DNA from: Anderseniella sp964390445
GTDB lineage: Bacteria > Pseudomonadota > Alphaproteobacteria > Rhizobiales > Aestuariivirgaceae
Reading direction: 5' to 3'
DNA length: 64,000 nucleotides
Assembly (NCBI GenBank): GCA_964390445.1
Contig: CAYMJJ010000002.1
Span: 1-64,000, forward strand
Shown here piece after piece: positions 56,279-63,408 of the stretch. The position numbers and the translations under genes are program-made. The notes under the pieces are model-generated. The model saw only the letters and a list, made by a program, of their open reading frames with translations, did no database searches and was not told where the DNA came from. The first letter of the stretch is position 1, and each line of letters opens with the position of its first letter.

Positions 56279-57619
56279 ATGAGTTTGCCCGAGACGCATT
56301 TCGCAGACAGCCATGGTTTGAGCATCGCCTACCAGGTGATGGGCAACGGCAGCCATGATGTGATCATCGCGCCTGGCATGATTTCGCACGTTGAACTGCT
56401 GCACGACTTTCCTGGCTACACCAGGTACCTGCGCAAACTCGCCGAGTTTGCCCGTGTCATCACCTTCGACAAGCGCGGACAGGGCCTGTCCGATGCCATG
56501 GAAGGCACGCCCACGCTTGAAGAAAGAATGGATGACCTGCTGGCCGTCATGGACCATGCGGGCAGTAAGCGCGCCTGCATCGTGGGGTTTTCCGAAGGTG
56601 GTGCACTGGCATTCCTGGTCGCGGCCACTCATCCTTCCCGTGTCAGCCAGATCGTCGTGTTCGGAGCTTACGGAAAGGCTTGTGCATCTTTGTCCTATCC
56701 ACACATGCACAGTGTGGAAACCCGCCGGACCAATCTCGCCAAGTGGGTTAAAGACTGGGGCCGGGGCGGGGGTGCGGCCCTGTCGGTGCTTGCACCGCAC
56801 CTGGCAGGCGACGACACCATGTGCAAGATGTTCGCGCGCATAGAACGCTATGCCAGCACGCCATCGGCCATGCAGCACTATTTCGAGGTGAACTTCGGCA
56901 TAGACGTGCTCGACGTATTGCCGGTGGTCAGGACACCCGTGCTGGTGTTGCACCGCGAAGATGACTTGCAGGTGCCTGCAAGCGCCGGCCGTCACCTTGC
57001 AGACACGCTTGCAAACGCCAGCTACGTGGATTGCGGGGCTGGTGGGCATCTGTTCTGGGTGGGGGATACAGGCCAATCATTGTCGGAAATCCGGAACTTC
57101 CTGACCGGTACTAAGCCGGCTTCCGTCGATGAAAGCCGGGTGCTGTCCACTGTCGTCATGACGGATATCGCCGGTTCGACGGAAACGGCCGAACGGCTTG
57201 GGGATGCGGTGTGGCGTGACTTGCTCGACCGGCATGATCAAATCTCCGCCGAGGTGGTTGCGCTGCATCGGGGGCGGTTGATAAAGCAGACAGGCGACGG
57301 GATCGTGGCCACGTTTGACGGATCCGGACGCGCGGTCGAGAGCGCGCAACAACTCATCGAAACCCTGGCGACGATCGGGCTTGGCATCCGGGTCGGCATT
57401 CATGCCGGCGAGATCGAATTGCGCGGCGGCGACATTGGCGGGCTCAATGTTCACATTGCAGCGCGCGTGATGAGTCTGGCTGGCGTTGGTGAAATACTGG
57501 TGACGCGGCCGGTCGTTGACCTGATGGTCGGCAGTGCGGATTTCCGCTTTGAAGACCGTGGGAGGCAGTCGCTCAGGGGAATTCCAGGCGATTGGGAAGT
57601 GTTCCGCGCACAGCGCTAG
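56279..57619 (+). CDS. Alpha/beta hydrolase-class III nucleotidyl cyclase fusion
   Basis: A 446-aa protein. Residues about 1-275 are an alpha/beta hydrolase (GLSIAYQVMGNG; nucleophile Ser in CIVGFSEGGALAFL; His in DCGAGGHLFWVG). Residues about 285-445 are a class III adenylate/guanylate cyclase domain: VVMTDIAGSTETAERLGD (metal Asp and loop), LIKQTGDGIVATFDG (second metal Asp) and VGIHAGEIELRGGDIGGLNV with NVHIAARV. Both metal aspartates are present, so cyclase activity is possible. The start is the ATG at 56279. It is divergent from the HTH-RibB gene. Confidence 0.92.
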   Translation: MSLPETHFADSHGLSIAYQVMGNGSHDVIIAPGMISHVELLHDFPGYTRYLRKLAEFARVITFDKRGQGLSDAMEGTPTLEERMDDLLAVMDHAGSKRACIVGFSEGGALAFLVAATHPSRVSQIVVFGAYGKACASLSYPHMHSVETRRTNLAKWVKDWGRGGGAALSVLAPHLAGDDTMCKMFARIERYASTPSAMQHYFEVNFGIDVLDVLPVVRTPVLVLHREDDLQVPASAGRHLADTLANASYVDCGAGGHLFWVGDTGQSLSEIRNFLTGTKPASVDESRVLSTVVMTDIAGSTETAERLGDAVWRDLLDRHDQISAEVVALHRGRLIKQTGDGIVATFDGSGRAVESAQQLIETLATIGLGIRVGIHAGEIELRGGDIGGLNVHIAARVMSLAGVGEILVTRPVVDLMVGSADFRFEDRGRQSLRGIPGDWEVFRAQR

Positions 57620-57620
57620 G

Positions 57621-58583
57621 TTATCCGGCCTTCGCGGAGGTTGTCAGGTCGTGATGGTTACCACCGCTCAGCAACCCCTGGCGACTGACCTCTTCGAGGA
57701 TCCAAGACCTGAAATGGCGAATGTCCGGGCAGCGGTGGCGGCCCTCGGCATGGGCGAACGAGTAGATCGTCCTGCGAGGCGTTTCTATGTCGAAGAGGCG
57801 GATGATACGGCCCGTTTCGAGTGCGCCTTTTGCCATCGCGTGATAGGCCAGGGCGATGCCTTGCTGCTGTTCTGCTGCTGACAGTGTGAGTTCGCAATGG
57901 GCCAGTCGCGGCCCCCGTGGCAAACCGTTTGACTTCAGGCCGGCCTCGATGAACCAGTCCTCCCAGCCGTCATCAACCTCGTCATGCAACAGGGTCGAAC
58001 GGAGCAGGTCGCCAGGCTCGCGAAGGCCCTCTCGTTCTGCAAGCTGTGCATTGGCAACCGGGTAGCGGCTTGACTCCATCATCGGCTCCACCACAGCTCC
58101 CTGAACCGGAGTGTCGCCCCAGTGAATGACGATGTCGGCATTGTTGCGCGAGAAGTCCATGCAGGGCGCGCCCTGCGAGACCGAGATGGCGATCTGGTCG
58201 CGGCTGTCGAACCGGCTCAATCGCGGTACCAGCCAGCGTGCGGCAAACCCGGGTGTCGTCAGCACGCGCAGCCGGTCGGCAGACCTGCCGTGCGACACCC
58301 GCCGTGTGCTTGCGTCGAGTGCATCAAGGATGGGGGTCAGGTCGTTCAGGTATGCCTCCCCGGTCCGGGTCAGCTTCAGGCAATGCGGTTCACGGATGAA
58401 CAGCGCTGTTCCCAGCAATTCCTCGAGGGATCGAACCTGGTGGCTGATGGCAGACGGAGTGAGGCAAAGGTCGTTGGCAGCCTCGGTGAAGTTCAAGCGC
58501 CGGGCCGCGGCCTCGAACGCCCTCAACGCGGGCAACGGCGGCAAGGCCCTCTTGATACCGGATGAATTTCTTTCAGCAGCCAA
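57621..58583 (-). CDS. LysR-type transcriptional regulator, GcvA-like
   Basis: A 320-aa regulator. The winged HTH is LRAFEAAARRLNFTEAANDL followed by CLTPSAISHQVRSLEELLGT, which places it in the GcvA/AmpR-like subgroup; the effector domain spans about 110-305. There is no ATG near the start of homology. TTG at 58583 is the best start, with GAAGG 7 nt upstream, giving LAAERNSSGIKRALPPLPAL as the N-terminus. It is divergent from the cupin gene, which is its likely target, and ends 1 nt from the cyclase gene (convergent). Confidence 0.88.
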   Translation of the reverse strand: MAAERNSSGIKRALPPLPALRAFEAAARRLNFTEAANDLCLTPSAISHQVRSLEELLGTALFIREPHCLKLTRTGEAYLNDLTPILDALDASTRRVSHGRSADRLRVLTTPGFAARWLVPRLSRFDSRDQIAISVSQGAPCMDFSRNNADIVIHWGDTPVQGAVVEPMMESSRYPVANAQLAEREGLREPGDLLRSTLLHDEVDDGWEDWFIEAGLKSNGLPRGPRLAHCELTLSAAEQQQGIALAYHAMAKGALETGRIIRLFDIETPRRTIYSFAHAEGRHRCPDIRHFRSWILEEVSRQGLLSGGNHHDLTTSAKAG

Positions 58584-58595
58584 TGAAATACCTTC

Positions 58596-58619
58596 GTTTG
58601 AGCCCGCCGTGCCGCAAAC
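58596..58619. promoter_or_regulatory. Inverted repeat in the LysR-cupin intergenic region
   Basis: GTTTG-N14-CAAAC lies in the 81-bp gap between the divergent LysR and cupin genes. LysR regulators commonly bind such spaced dyads between themselves and a divergent target. The arms are only 5 bp, so this is a weak candidate. Confidence 0.3.
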
Positions 58620-58664
58620 CTTAACATGGTCGCAGTCCAAACTGTACCTGCGAAGGAGATTTCC

Positions 58665-59120
58665 ATGTCTGACACTCATGATCCGAAACGCCTTTTCATT
58701 GCTGCAGCCTTCGTTGCAGGCATCGCCTGCGGCGCCGGCATGATTGCCGTTGCCGGGCAATCGGCCATTGCGGCAGCGCCTGCCCCCACCGAGCACAAGG
58801 GGCTGACCGTCGAAACCCTGGGGGTCATCGACGCGGCTTCGATGAAGGCCACGCTGGGGCTGGAAGGCCACAAGATGCAACTGCGCGCCATTACCATCGA
58901 ACCTGGAGGCCAGATCGCCAGCCATGGCCATGAAACCAGGCCCGGCCTGGTCAAGGTCATTGCCGGGGAATGGGTCGAGGGCCGCCCTTCGGGAGAAGCG
59001 GGATTCAGCGCCGATGACAACAAGGCCGTCCTCGAAGATGAGGACACCACCCACTGGTTTTTCAACCGGGGCAGTGAACCTGCCACGGCGCTGGTCTGCG
59101 ATATCGTTGCTGACAATTAG
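58665..59120 (+). CDS. Membrane-anchored or exported cupin-domain protein
   Basis: A 151-aa protein. The N-terminus has one hydrophobic segment (RLFIAAAFVAGIACGAGMIA) serving as signal or anchor. The rest is a single cupin barrel: TIEPGGQIASHGHETRPGLV supplies the His ligands of the first cupin motif, followed by WVEGRP and the second motif around EDTTHWFFNRG. It may bind a metal and a small ligand in the periplasm. The ATG at 58665 has AAGGAG upstream. It is divergent from the LysR gene and probably controlled by it. Confidence 0.85.
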   Translation: MSDTHDPKRLFIAAAFVAGIACGAGMIAVAGQSAIAAAPAPTEHKGLTVETLGVIDAASMKATLGLEGHKMQLRAITIEPGGQIASHGHETRPGLVKVIAGEWVEGRPSGEAGFSADDNKAVLEDEDTTHWFFNRGSEPATALVCDIVADN

Positions 59121-59323
59121 GTTGCAACAGAACACCCGCGCCGGTGTGGGCGACCATCATCGTCCGCCTCGGCGTGAAGGTCTTTCATTGTTCCTCACCG
59201 CGGTCTCGAGACAGCTTCACCTTGACCGATCGATCTTCAGTGGTTGAGACTGGTTCCAATGGATGCTGGCCTGACGCGAGCTTTCGCCGCTACGGACACA
59301 GCAGACGCTGGGAGGACGTGGTG

Positions 59324-61219
59324 ATGAGAGCTTTCGCTGTAATCGGACCCTCGCAATCGGGCAAGACAACCCTGACAGGCGCGCTGGCGCAGCTTGAAGA
59401 TGCCCGGCCCATGACGTCGCGGCTGTTTGGTGAGGCAGCCATTACCACCTTCGGGTTCATGGGCGACCGCTGGGCGGCGCTGGACGTGCCGGGCGGCCAC
59501 GACAACCTTTCACAGGCCGGGCCGGTGCTGGCGGCGTGCGATGCGGCAGTGCTTTGCGTTCCCGCAGAAATCGAGGCGGCAGTGCTTGCCGCGCCCTTTC
59601 TGCGGCTGCTCGAGGACGCGGGGCTACCCACCTTCATGTTCATCAACAAGATCGATACTGCAACCGACAGGGTTTCCGATGTTGTTGCGTCCCTGCAGCC
59701 GTACTGTGCTCACGGAATCGTACTGCGCCAGATCCCCATCCGCTCCGGCAACGAGATCACTGGCGCAATCGACCTGATTTCCGAGCGTGCCTGGCAGTAC
59801 CGCGAGAACCAGCGTTCTGCTCTGGTGGAACTTCCCGAAAACATGCGCGAGCGCGAAACAGAAGCCCGCGCAGGCCTGATGGAAACGCTGGCCGATTTCG
59901 ACGATCACCTGCTCGAACAGATCATAGAAGACCAGCGCCCGCTGAACGAGGAGATCTACAAGGTTGCAACCAGCGTGCTGCAGCACCATGATCTCGTACC
60001 CGCCCTGATCGGTTCGGCCACCCGCAGCAACGGTATTCTGCGCCTGATGAAATCGCTGCGTCACGAGGTGCCGCCGGTTGAATCGCTGCGCAAGAGGTTG
60101 GACCTGCCAGCCAAGGTGCTGGCGGCAGGGTGCCTGGCAGACCATGTCAAACACCTTGGCAAGATCGTCCTTGTCAGGAGCCTCGCGGAAACACTCCCGG
60201 CTGGAAGCCAATTGAACGGGGCAACAATCGGCAGCCTCAACGGGATCGACTGCAAGAGCGCCGTTGCGTCTTTGGCAGCGGGTCAGTTCGGCTGTACCAT
60301 CAAGAGCGATCACCTGTCGCCCGGCCTCTTCTACACGGCAGGCAGTGTGCATGAGCCGCCGCAGTGGGCGCAAGCATATCCACCGGCTTTTCGTCGCCTG
60401 GTCCGGCCGGTCCACGAGAAGGACGAGAACAAGCTGTCTGCCGCGCTCACGCGGCTGGCAGAAATCGATCCGGGGCTGACCATCACACATGATGAAGCGA
60501 CGGGCTTGCTGCAGGTGGGCGTGCAGGGGGCCCAACATCTCAAGCGCATCACCGGAAAGCTGACCGAGGCCTTCGGTATCGATGTTGAGTGCTCAGAAGT
60601 TGAAACAACGCTGTTCGAAACCATCCGCACAACCGTCGAGACACATCATCGCCACCGCAAGCAATCAGGCGGTGCGGGCCAGTTCGCCGATGTCGTCGTC
60701 ACCGTGTCACCGGGCGCACCGGGCAGCGGCTTCGAGTTCAGGGATACCGTGAAGGGCGGGGTCGTTCCCCGCAATTACATACCCGCCGTCGAAGCCGGTG
60801 CACGTGACGCCATGGCCGCCGGGCCTGCCGGTCACCCGGTCGTTGATGTGTGCGTGACGTTGCAGGACGGCAAGGCGCATTCGGTCGACAGTTCGGATTT
60901 CGCCTTCCGGACTGCGGCCAAGAATGCTGTTGGCGAAGCCCTGGCAGAGGGCGGAACAACTCTGTTGCAGCCCATCCTCAAGGTCACCCTGCAGGTGCCG
61001 TCGGTATTCGTGGGGGGTCTGGTGCAACTGGTTACGAGCGCGAAGGGGCAGGTGCTCGGCTTCGAGGCGCACCCGACTGCCAAAGGCTGGGACGTATTCC
61101 AGGCGCTGTTGCCGTCGGTGGCGCTGGAAGACCTCTCACGCGGCCTCGGCAGCGTGACGCGCGGCACGGCGTGGTTCACCAGCGAGCTTGACCACTACGA
61201 GGAAACCCGCACCGGCTAG
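59324..61219 (+). CDS. Divergent EF-G-like GTPase
   Basis: A 631-aa protein with the domain order of elongation factor G, shorter than true EF-G (about 690-700 aa). The P-loop is GPSQSGKTTL (residues 8-17), G3 is DVPGGHD (54-60, canonical DTPGHVD) and G4 is NKID (about 108). Only about 40 residues separate P-loop and G3, so switch I with the RGITI motif is missing. Domain IV (HRKQSGGAGQFADVVVTVSP) and domain V (VGGLVQLVTSAKGQVLGFEA) are recognisable. It is unlikely to be the main translocase. The start at ATG 59324 has GGAGG upstream. The 200 bp before it contain no gene. Confidence 0.85.
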   Translation: MRAFAVIGPSQSGKTTLTGALAQLEDARPMTSRLFGEAAITTFGFMGDRWAALDVPGGHDNLSQAGPVLAACDAAVLCVPAEIEAAVLAAPFLRLLEDAGLPTFMFINKIDTATDRVSDVVASLQPYCAHGIVLRQIPIRSGNEITGAIDLISERAWQYRENQRSALVELPENMRERETEARAGLMETLADFDDHLLEQIIEDQRPLNEEIYKVATSVLQHHDLVPALIGSATRSNGILRLMKSLRHEVPPVESLRKRLDLPAKVLAAGCLADHVKHLGKIVLVRSLAETLPAGSQLNGATIGSLNGIDCKSAVASLAAGQFGCTIKSDHLSPGLFYTAGSVHEPPQWAQAYPPAFRRLVRPVHEKDENKLSAALTRLAEIDPGLTITHDEATGLLQVGVQGAQHLKRITGKLTEAFGIDVECSEVETTLFETIRTTVETHHRHRKQSGGAGQFADVVVTVSPGAPGSGFEFRDTVKGGVVPRNYIPAVEAGARDAMAAGPAGHPVVDVCVTLQDGKAHSVDSSDFAFRTAAKNAVGEALAEGGTTLLQPILKVTLQVPSVFVGGLVQLVTSAKGQVLGFEAHPTAKGWDVFQALLPSVALEDLSRGLGSVTRGTAWFTSELDHYEETRTG

Positions 61220-61235
61220 GGCAAGTGCCGTCACT

Positions 61236-61283
61236 AGAGCATCATTCGATCAGATTGAATCATCTGATCGGATAAAGATGCTC
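61236..61283. repeat. Left-hand hairpin of the long intergenic repeat (copy B)
   Basis: GAGCATC (61237-61243) pairs with GATGCTC (61277-61283), enclosing an inner palindrome GATCAGAT/ATCTGATC (61248-61255 and 61262-61269). Together with the adjacent 60-bp element it makes a composite repeat of about 104 bp. The pattern is like the GATC-rich intergenic palindromes frequent in Hyphomicrobiales genomes. Confidence 0.7.
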
Positions 61284-61339
61284 GTTTTCATAGTGTTAGA
61301 GCAACTTTAGCCGTTCAGCTCGAACGGCTGTTGCTCTAG
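61280..61339. repeat. Palindromic intergenic repeat, copy B (60 bp)
   Basis: 56/60 identical to 8807-8866, with the same bulged hairpin (AGAGCAAC/GTTGCTCT outside, AGCCGTTC/GAACGGCT inside). The four differences leave both stems intact: three lie in the left flank and one in the loop. It lies between the EF-G-like gene and the terminator of the convergent sodB. Confidence 0.9.
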
Positions 61340-61348
61340 GTGCCCCGA

Positions 61349-61374
61349 CAAAAACGGAGCCCCGAAGGGCCCCG
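61349..61374 (-). terminator. Rho-independent terminator of sodB
   Basis: On the minus strand an 8-bp stem (CGGGGCCC/GGGCTCCG, one G-U pair) closes a TTCG tetraloop and is followed by TTTTT. It lies 29 nt after the sodB stop codon. Confidence 0.9.
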
Positions 61375-61402
61375 TTCAAGAACCGGACTGATACAGGTGG
61401 CC

Positions 61403-62011
61403 TTAGCTGCAGGCTTCGGCGTGCAGTTTCTCGACGTATTCCCAGTTGACCAGGTTGTCGATGAAGGCTTCGAGGTACTTCGGGCGCGCGTTGCGGTAGT
61501 CGATGTAGTAGGAGTGCTCCCACACGTCGCAGCCGAGGATCGGGTGGGCGCCGTGCATCTGCGGGTTCTCGCCGTTTGGCGTCTTCATCACGGCAAGCTT
61601 GCCGCCCTTGACGGCGATCCACGCCCAGCCTGACCCGAACTGGCCCTTGCCGGCCTCGATGAAGTCTTCGCGCATCTTGTCGTAACCGCCGAGGTCTGAG
61701 TCGATGGCCTTCTGCAGCCCGCCGGGCAGCTTCTTGCCGCCGCCGTTCGGCGTCATCCAGTTCCAGAAGTGGACGTGGTTGACGAACTGGCCGACCTGGT
61801 TGATCACCGGCTGGTCGCTGTTCTTGAAGGCTTCGGCACAGATGGTGTCGAGGTCCTTGCCTTCATACTTCGAACCTTCGAGCAGCTTGCTGCCAGCGTC
61901 GGCGTAGGCCTGATGGTGCTTGTCGTGGTGGAATTCGAGCGTTTCCTTCGACATGTAGGGCGCGAGCGCGTCGTAGGCGTAGGGGAGATCGGGAAGTTTG
62001 AGAGCAGCCAT
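61403..62011 (-). CDS. sodB: Superoxide dismutase, Fe/Mn family
   Basis: A 202-aa cytoplasmic enzyme dismutating superoxide to oxygen and peroxide. The metal ligands are visible: His in LEFHHDKHHQAYAD, His in NQVGQFVNHVHFWNWM, and the DVWEHSYYIDY signature (Asp and His). Sequence alone does not safely separate Fe from Mn use, although the FWNWM and GSGWAW context is common in Fe-type enzymes of alphaproteobacteria. The start is the ATG at 62011 (MAALKLPDLPY). It has its own strong terminator. Confidence 0.96.
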   Translation of the reverse strand: MAALKLPDLPYAYDALAPYMSKETLEFHHDKHHQAYADAGSKLLEGSKYEGKDLDTICAEAFKNSDQPVINQVGQFVNHVHFWNWMTPNGGGKKLPGGLQKAIDSDLGGYDKMREDFIEAGKGQFGSGWAWIAVKGGKLAVMKTPNGENPQMHGAHPILGCDVWEHSYYIDYRNARPKYLEAFIDNLVNWEYVEKLHAEACS

Positions 62012-62058
62012 TGATATAGCCTCCATTGTCTTTTCAGGTTTCGAAGTACAGTTCAGTC

Positions 62059-62083
62059 AACGCGCAGGCTGGACAGAAGTTCA
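62059..62083 (-). promoter_or_regulatory. Possible EcfG-type promoter of sodB (one mismatch)
   Basis: On the minus strand TGAAC (62083-62079), a 16-bp spacer and CGTT (62062-62059), against the consensus GGAAC. The -10 element is 48 bp before the sodB ATG. The -35 overlaps the stop codon of the upstream acyl-CoA dehydrogenase gene. Stress control of sodB is plausible but unproven. Confidence 0.35.
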
Positions 62084-63295
62084 GAAGAACGCCTGGATGC
62101 CGGTTTGCGCGCGGCCAAGGATGAGCGCGTGCACGTCATGGGCACCTTCATAGGTGTTCACTGTTTCCAGGTTCACCATGTGGCGGATCACGTGATACTC
62201 GTCCGAGATTCCGTTGCCGCCGTGCATGTCGCGCGCCATGCGGGCGATGTCCAGCGCCTTGCCGCAGTTGTTGCGCTTCATGATGGAAATCGCGACGGGT
62301 GACACGGTGCCAGCCTCAAGACCGCGGCCCAGTGACAGGCAGCCGTGCAGGCCAAGGGTGATTTCGGTCTGCATGTCGGCGAGCTTCTTTTGCACCAGCT
62401 GAGTGGCGGCCAGCGGACGGCCAAACTGCTTGCGGTCCAGCGTGTACTGGCGGGCCCGGTGCCAGCAGTCTTCCGCTGCGCCGATGGCACCCCAGGCAAT
62501 GCCGTAGCGCGCCTTGTTGAGGCAGCCGAACGGGCCGGAAAGCCCGCGCGTGTTGGGCATAAGGGCGTCTTCGCCCACTTCCACGTTGTCGAGCACGATC
62601 TCGCCGGTGACCGAGGCGCGCAGCGAGAACTTGCCCTCGATGGTCGGCGTCGAGAAACCCTTCATGCCACGTTCGACGATGAAGCCGTGAATGCCTTCGT
62701 CTTCCAGCTTGGCCCACACCACCGCGATGTCGGCGATGGGCGAATTGGTGATCCACATCTTCGCGCCGTTCAGCACGTAGCCGTTGGAGGTGCGCTTGGC
62801 GCGGGTCTTCATGCCGCCGGGGTCGGAACCGGCATCAGGCTCGGTCAGGCCAAAGCAGCCGACCATTTCGCCGGTGGCAAGCTTGGGCAGGTACTTCATC
62901 TTCTGTGCTTCCGAGCCGTACGCCTCGATCGGGTGCATGACCAGCGAGTTCTGCACCGAGATGGCCGAGCGGTAGCCGGAGTCAACGCGCTCGATCTCGC
63001 GCGCGATCAGGCCGTAGGCGACGTAGCCAAGACCGGCGCCGCCGTACTTCGGGTCGGTCATGATGCCCATCAGGCCAAGTTCGCCGGCTTCATTCATGAT
63101 CTCGCGGTCGAAGCGTTCTTCGCGGAACGCCATCTTGACCCGGGACATGAGCTTGTCCTGGCAGAAGTCGCGCACGCTGTCGCGGATCATGCGCTCTTCC
63201 TCGGTCAGGTGGCTTTCCAGGTCGAGCGGGTCTTCCCAGTTGAATTCCGCAATGGCGTGCGGTTTTGCGGAAATGGAATGGGCAGCTTCTGCCAT
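62081..63295 (-). CDS. gcdH: Acyl-CoA dehydrogenase, glutaryl-CoA dehydrogenase type
   Basis: A 404-aa flavoenzyme that oxidises and decarboxylates glutaryl-CoA to crotonyl-CoA in lysine/tryptophan/benzoate catabolism. The FAD-binding segments are CFGLTEPDAGSDPGGMKTRA and WITNSPIADI. The catalytic Glu is in NTYEGAHDVHALILGRAQTG, and the Arg-containing RVDSGYRSAISVQNSLVMHP segment is characteristic of glutaryl-CoA dehydrogenase. The start is the ATG at 63295. It lies upstream of sodB on the same strand. Confidence 0.92.
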   Translation of the reverse strand: MAEAAHSISAKPHAIAEFNWEDPLDLESHLTEEERMIRDSVRDFCQDKLMSRVKMAFREERFDREIMNEAGELGLMGIMTDPKYGGAGLGYVAYGLIAREIERVDSGYRSAISVQNSLVMHPIEAYGSEAQKMKYLPKLATGEMVGCFGLTEPDAGSDPGGMKTRAKRTSNGYVLNGAKMWITNSPIADIAVVWAKLEDEGIHGFIVERGMKGFSTPTIEGKFSLRASVTGEIVLDNVEVGEDALMPNTRGLSGPFGCLNKARYGIAWGAIGAAEDCWHRARQYTLDRKQFGRPLAATQLVQKKLADMQTEITLGLHGCLSLGRGLEAGTVSPVAISIMKRNNCGKALDIARMARDMHGGNGISDEYHVIRHMVNLETVNTYEGAHDVHALILGRAQTGIQAFF

Positions 63296-63408
63296 GGGTC
63301 ATAGCCTCCGGATAAATTGAAGCGGGGTCTGATTTTGCGCGGCAATGTGCGCCGGATTGCCGTTTGACGCAAGGTTTGCAGGTGCACAATTCCTGTGCGT
63401 GGAGCGCA

